Source: Firmicutes bacterium UBA5388 (GTDB lineage Bacteria; Bacillota; UBA4882; UBA10575). From it: a stretch of DNA of 7,523 nucleotides. The stretch's first letter is position 1. Each line of letters starts with the position of its first letter. The notes beneath the pieces are model-generated. The model searched no databases and was not told the DNA's origin. It saw only the letters and a list, made by a program, of their open reading frames with translations. The DNA lies in NCBI GenBank assembly GCA_002409975.1, contig DHOO01000028.1, positions 9,778-17,300 on the forward strand, given 5' to 3'. Made by a program: the position numbers and the translations under genes. Positions 6,007 to 7,523 of this stretch are shown one piece after another.

Positions 6007-6048
6007 ATTCATAGTTTATAAGGAACTTTTGCATAGGAGGGTTGCCCG

Positions 6049-6654
6049 GTGAGTAGCGTAATGATTTTTCTCCTCTTTCTTCTCTGGAGTATCGGGCTTT
6101 ATTATCAACTAAAAGGTTATGATAAAAAGGTAGGGTTGGCCACGGCTGCTTCAAAAATTTTGCGGGGTTTACTTAATTATCCGCTTTGTTCAGGCGAGGA
6201 ACTTAATGGACAACATCTAAGGATGGTCCTTATCGTTAAAGGAGGACGGCTTCTTTTATTTTCTTTGTTGATTAGGGTTATTATCTTTCCGCGTCTCTGG
6301 GAGACGGTTTTACTAATCATAATTTTAGTGGCCGTCAGTCTTGCTCTTTATTACTTAGCCTCCCTTAGAAACGATCCCAATGAATATCAAAGTGTTTATC
6401 CGCTTTCTGAAGATTTTGGTGTCTATGAGCTGCTGCTGTCACCTTCAGGGACAACCGGCGAGTGGATTGGCGCTACCCTAGCGGAACTGGATTTACGGAA
6501 AAAAGAGCTTTTAGTACTCTCGATCTCTCGTTCCGAGAAAATAACGATCTTTCCAAAAGGCCCTGAGATTCTATTAGCCGACGATCGCTTGCTGGTTTTT
6601 GGTAAAAACGCGACACTGCCTTTAAAGACGCTTGATGGTGAGAAGAAGTGTTAA
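6049..6654 (+). CDS. Membrane-anchored RCK_C (TrkA-C) domain protein
   Basis: The 201-aa product has one N-terminal membrane helix (about 4-19), a short cytoplasmic-looking loop with KGYDKK, and two further hydrophobic segments (about 60-81 and 84-104). A soluble C-terminal domain (about 122-190) reads GVYELLLSPSGTTGEWIG, LAELDLRKKELLVLSI, ITIFPKGPEILLADDRLLVFG. That last part matches the RCK_C fold of K+ channels and transporters, which in Firmicutes often binds c-di-AMP or other small ligands. There is no N-terminal NAD-binding RCK_N domain and no recognisable transporter pore, so it is not a complete transporter. Its ligand and partner are unknown. GTG 6049 is chosen because AGGAGGG (6035-6041) lies seven bases upstream. 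The gene precedes mtrB by 25 bases and probably shares its transcript. Confidence 0.75.
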   Translation: MSSVMIFLLFLLWSIGLYYQLKGYDKKVGLATAASKILRGLLNYPLCSGEELNGQHLRMVLIVKGGRLLLFSLLIRVIIFPRLWETVLLIIILVAVSLALYYLASLRNDPNEYQSVYPLSEDFGVYELLLSPSGTTGEWIGATLAELDLRKKELLVLSISRSEKITIFPKGPEILLADDRLLVFGKNATLPLKTLDGEKKC

Positions 6655-6679
6655 CATTATTATGGAAGGAGGAGGGAAG

Positions 6680-6922
6680 GTGGAAGGAGAACGTTTTCAA
6701 GAAGAAGTCTTAGGAGATTTTATCATGGTAAAAGCTTTAGAGGATGGGGTGACCATTATTGGTTTAACTCGGGGAAAAGAGACTAAATTTCATCATACAG
6801 AAAAGTTGGACAAGGGGGAGGTAATGATCTTTCAGTTTACTCATCATACCTCAGCTATCAAAATTCGTGGAAAGGCTGAAATTATTACTAAGCATGGAAA
6901 AACCACGGCTGGGCGAGACTAG
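6680..6922 (+). CDS. mtrB: Trp RNA-binding attenuation protein (TRAP)
   Basis: TRAP forms an 11-subunit ring that, when loaded with tryptophan, wraps GAG/UAG repeats in trp leader RNA and promotes termination or blocks translation. The 80-aa product is strongly similar to B. subtilis MtrB (75 aa), with EDGVTIIGLTRG, TKFHHTEKLDKGEV and QFTHHTSAIKIRGKA. The RNA-contact residues are present as Lys42, Lys61 and Arg63 (Lys37, Lys56, Arg58 in B. subtilis), as are tryptophan-site residues Thr30, Thr35, Gln52, Thr54 and Ser58. A short acidic N-terminal extension and a basic tail are added. The start is GTG 6680, after AAGGAGGAGGG (6666-6676). The frame is open upstream from 6632, but that stretch crosses the ribosome binding site. 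No folE (mtrA) precedes it, unlike in B. subtilis; here its partner is the RCK_C gene. Confidence 0.95.
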   Translation: MEGERFQEEVLGDFIMVKALEDGVTIIGLTRGKETKFHHTEKLDKGEVMIFQFTHHTSAIKIRGKAEIITKHGKTTAGRD

Positions 6923-7038
6923 AGAATAAAAAAGCAGATTTTATGCTAATACTTTGACCGTGCCTGTTCAACCAAAATAGAAAACAGCTTCTCCTCCAAA
7001 AAAAGTATTAATCATTATTCCCTGATATCAATAGAACT

Positions 7039-7051
7039 CATATAATATAAT
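7039..7051 (+). promoter_or_regulatory. Possible -10 region for the first tiny gene
   Basis: CATATAATATAAT contains two overlapping TATAAT boxes (7041-7046 and 7046-7051) and also fits CATAnnnTA, the -10 of sporulation sigma-K, with seven of eight matches to the sigma-E -10. No good -35 of any type lies at the right distance. A promoter is likely because it sits about 32-44 bases before a well-formed gene start, but the sigma factor is undecided. Confidence 0.45.
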
Positions 7052-7082
7052 AGTGAACTAAGATCAAAGGGAGGAATTAGTA

Positions 7083-7181
7083 ATGGTAAATAGTACTGGT
7101 GCGGTTAAAACTTATAGCTATATGCCGTTTTTGATTTTTTTGATCCTTATTTTATTGCTGTTAGGAAGTACGGACTATTAA
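7083..7181 (+). CDS. Tiny hydrophobic protein, 32 aa
   Basis: The product starts MVNSTGAVKTYSYM and continues with a single hydrophobic helix PFLIFLILILLLLG and the tail STDY. It should be one membrane-inserted helix with a short polar N-terminus. I do not recognise a named family. It resembles in style the very small sporulation-associated membrane proteins of Firmicutes (YjcZ-like), without clear homology. Support for a real gene comes from AAAGGGAGG (7066-7074) eight bases before ATG, a TATAAT-rich region upstream, and a second tiny gene at 7346 with the same core (PFxxFLIL and a final Gly at the same distance). No other long reading frame competes here. Confidence 0.65.
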   Translation: MVNSTGAVKTYSYMPFLIFLILILLLLGSTDY

Positions 7182-7193
7182 TGATAGAGAGGG

Positions 7194-7252
7194 GAGCTCT
7201 TCGCCGATCGTTACCCAATTTAGCCTTTGCTGCTTAAAGCCTAATGGCGCTC
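7194..7252 (+). other. Foldable segment between the two tiny genes
   Basis: A hairpin forms from TTAG-C-CTTT (7220-7228) and AAAG-C-CTAA (7236-7244): eight pairs with one C-C mismatch and a seven-base loop. It can be enclosed by GAG (7194-7196) with CTC (7250-7252) and CGCC (7202-7205) with GGCG (7246-7249). There is no T tract, so it is not an ordinary terminator. It could be a small RNA or leader, or chance. Confidence 0.3.
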
Positions 7253-7345
7253 GGAAAGATAAGGTTTGGAGGACTAGATAGAAGAAATTGCTAAACTTAA
7301 ATAGTGGAAATAAGGTAAAAAACTTTTACGGGAGGAGGTTCCAAG

Positions 7346-7429
7346 GTGAGTTTAAGGTTTGCCAATTTGAACATTTCTCCCTTTACGCTTTTTTTGATTT
7401 TGCTTTTATTGGTGCTGGGATTCGCTTAA
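7346..7429 (+). CDS. Tiny hydrophobic protein, 27 aa
   Basis: The product starts with GTG and reads Met-SLRFANLNIS, followed by PFTLFLILLLLVLG and the end FA. It is one membrane helix with a short N-terminus containing one Arg. GGAGGAGG (7331-7338) lies seven bases before the GTG and is among the strongest ribosome binding sites in the window, which argues for real translation despite the size. The core aligns without gaps to the protein encoded at 7083: Pro-Phe, Phe-Leu-Ile-Leu, Leu-rich run, Gly. The pair probably arose by duplication or belongs to one small family. An inverted repeat GTAAAA/TTTTAC (7315-7320, 7324-7329) ends just before the ribosome binding site. Function is unknown; a role in sporulation is only a guess. 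Confidence 0.65.
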   Translation: MSLRFANLNISPFTLFLILLLLVLGFA

Positions 7430-7523
7430 AGTAGAAGAGTAAAATACGATTGTAAGAAAATCTGATAAAAAATCGAATTTCATTCCATTATGTTTTTTGT
7501 GATCAAATCATATTATGGATTTG
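7430..7523 (+). other. AT-rich end of window with inverted repeats
   Basis: CGATT (7447-7451) pairs with AATCG (7471-7475), and CAAATC (7504-7509) pairs with GATTTG (7518-7523) around an eight-base loop that is cut by the window end. A weak TTGTAA at 7450-7455 has TCGAAT 17 bases on. This may be the control region of the next gene. No coding sequence is seen. Confidence 0.3.

Noticed and set aside
5930..6154. Minus-strand ORF with a repeated EGFMxVK-like sequence
   Set aside because: The repetition only reflects the tandem DNA repeat at 5954-6006 read backwards; there is no ribosome binding site and the ORF overlaps two real genes.
6632..6679. Longer TRAP starting at TTG 6632 or ATG 6662
   Set aside because: The stretch overlaps the preceding gene and runs through the strong AAGGAGGAGGG site, which points to GTG 6680.
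6926..6950. Terminator after mtrB
   Set aside because: Only a four-base stem (AGCA/TGCT) is possible and the T-rich side faces the minus strand; it is too weak to call.
7181..7237. 18-codon ORF overlapping the stop of the first tiny gene (TAATG)
   Set aside because: It has no ribosome binding site of its own, no hydrophobic core like its neighbours, and covers the foldable segment.
7185..7284. Clusters of TAG/GAG triplets near 7185-7196 and 7269-7284 as TRAP sites
   Set aside because: Only three or four triplets occur in each cluster with irregular spacing, far below known TRAP sites.
1..7523. tRNA, rRNA, CRISPR array or T-box leader
   Set aside because: No cloverleaf, regularly spaced repeats or T-box sequence was found on either strand.

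Overview
The window looks like the chromosome of a low- to mid-GC Gram-positive bacterium, most likely a spore-forming member of the Clostridia. The evidence is the Firmicutes-type L20 leader before infC-rpmI-rplT, a YsgA-like SpoU methyltransferase after rplT, a trp RNA-binding attenuation protein (TRAP), strong purine-rich ribosome binding sites, and frequent TTG and GTG starts. All supported genes are on the + strand. The genus cannot be fixed from the sequence alone.

Region 1 (1-2341) begins with two nested or adjacent stem-loops (14-67) that resemble the right end of an IS200/IS605-type tnpB element; this is a weak call. A consensus-like promoter at 109-137 then drives lspA, lgt and an rluD-type pseudouridine synthase. 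LspA and Lgt act in sequence on lipoprotein precursors: Lgt attaches the diacylglyceryl group and LspA removes the signal peptide. The pseudouridine synthase gene overlaps the end of lgt.

Region 2 (2342-3730) is the translation operon infC-rpmI-rplT. It has a strong promoter (2358-2386), a structured leader of about 170 nt that fits the Firmicutes L20 autoregulatory leader, an ATT start codon for infC, and a strong intrinsic terminator right after rplT.

Region 3 (3731-6922) holds a TrmH/SpoU-family methyltransferase tightly joined to a short-form malic enzyme. A 96-base gap follows, with a tandem repeat whose two copies can each pair with the next Shine-Dalgarno sequence. Next come a membrane-anchored RCK_C (TrkA-C) protein and mtrB (TRAP), whose tryptophan-contact and RNA-contact residues are retained. 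TRAP controls trp genes, which are not in this window.

Region 4 (6923-7523) has little conventional coding. It carries two tiny hydrophobic genes of 32 and 27 codons, each with a strong ribosome binding site and both sharing a Pro-Phe-x-x-Phe-Leu-Ile-Leu core ending in Gly. Between them is a segment of about 60 nt that can fold. This is the least explained part of the window.

A cross-cutting feature is start codon use. By ribosome-binding-site spacing, about eight of the twelve genes start with TTG, GTG or ATT, in the same window that encodes the start-codon proofreading factor IF-3.
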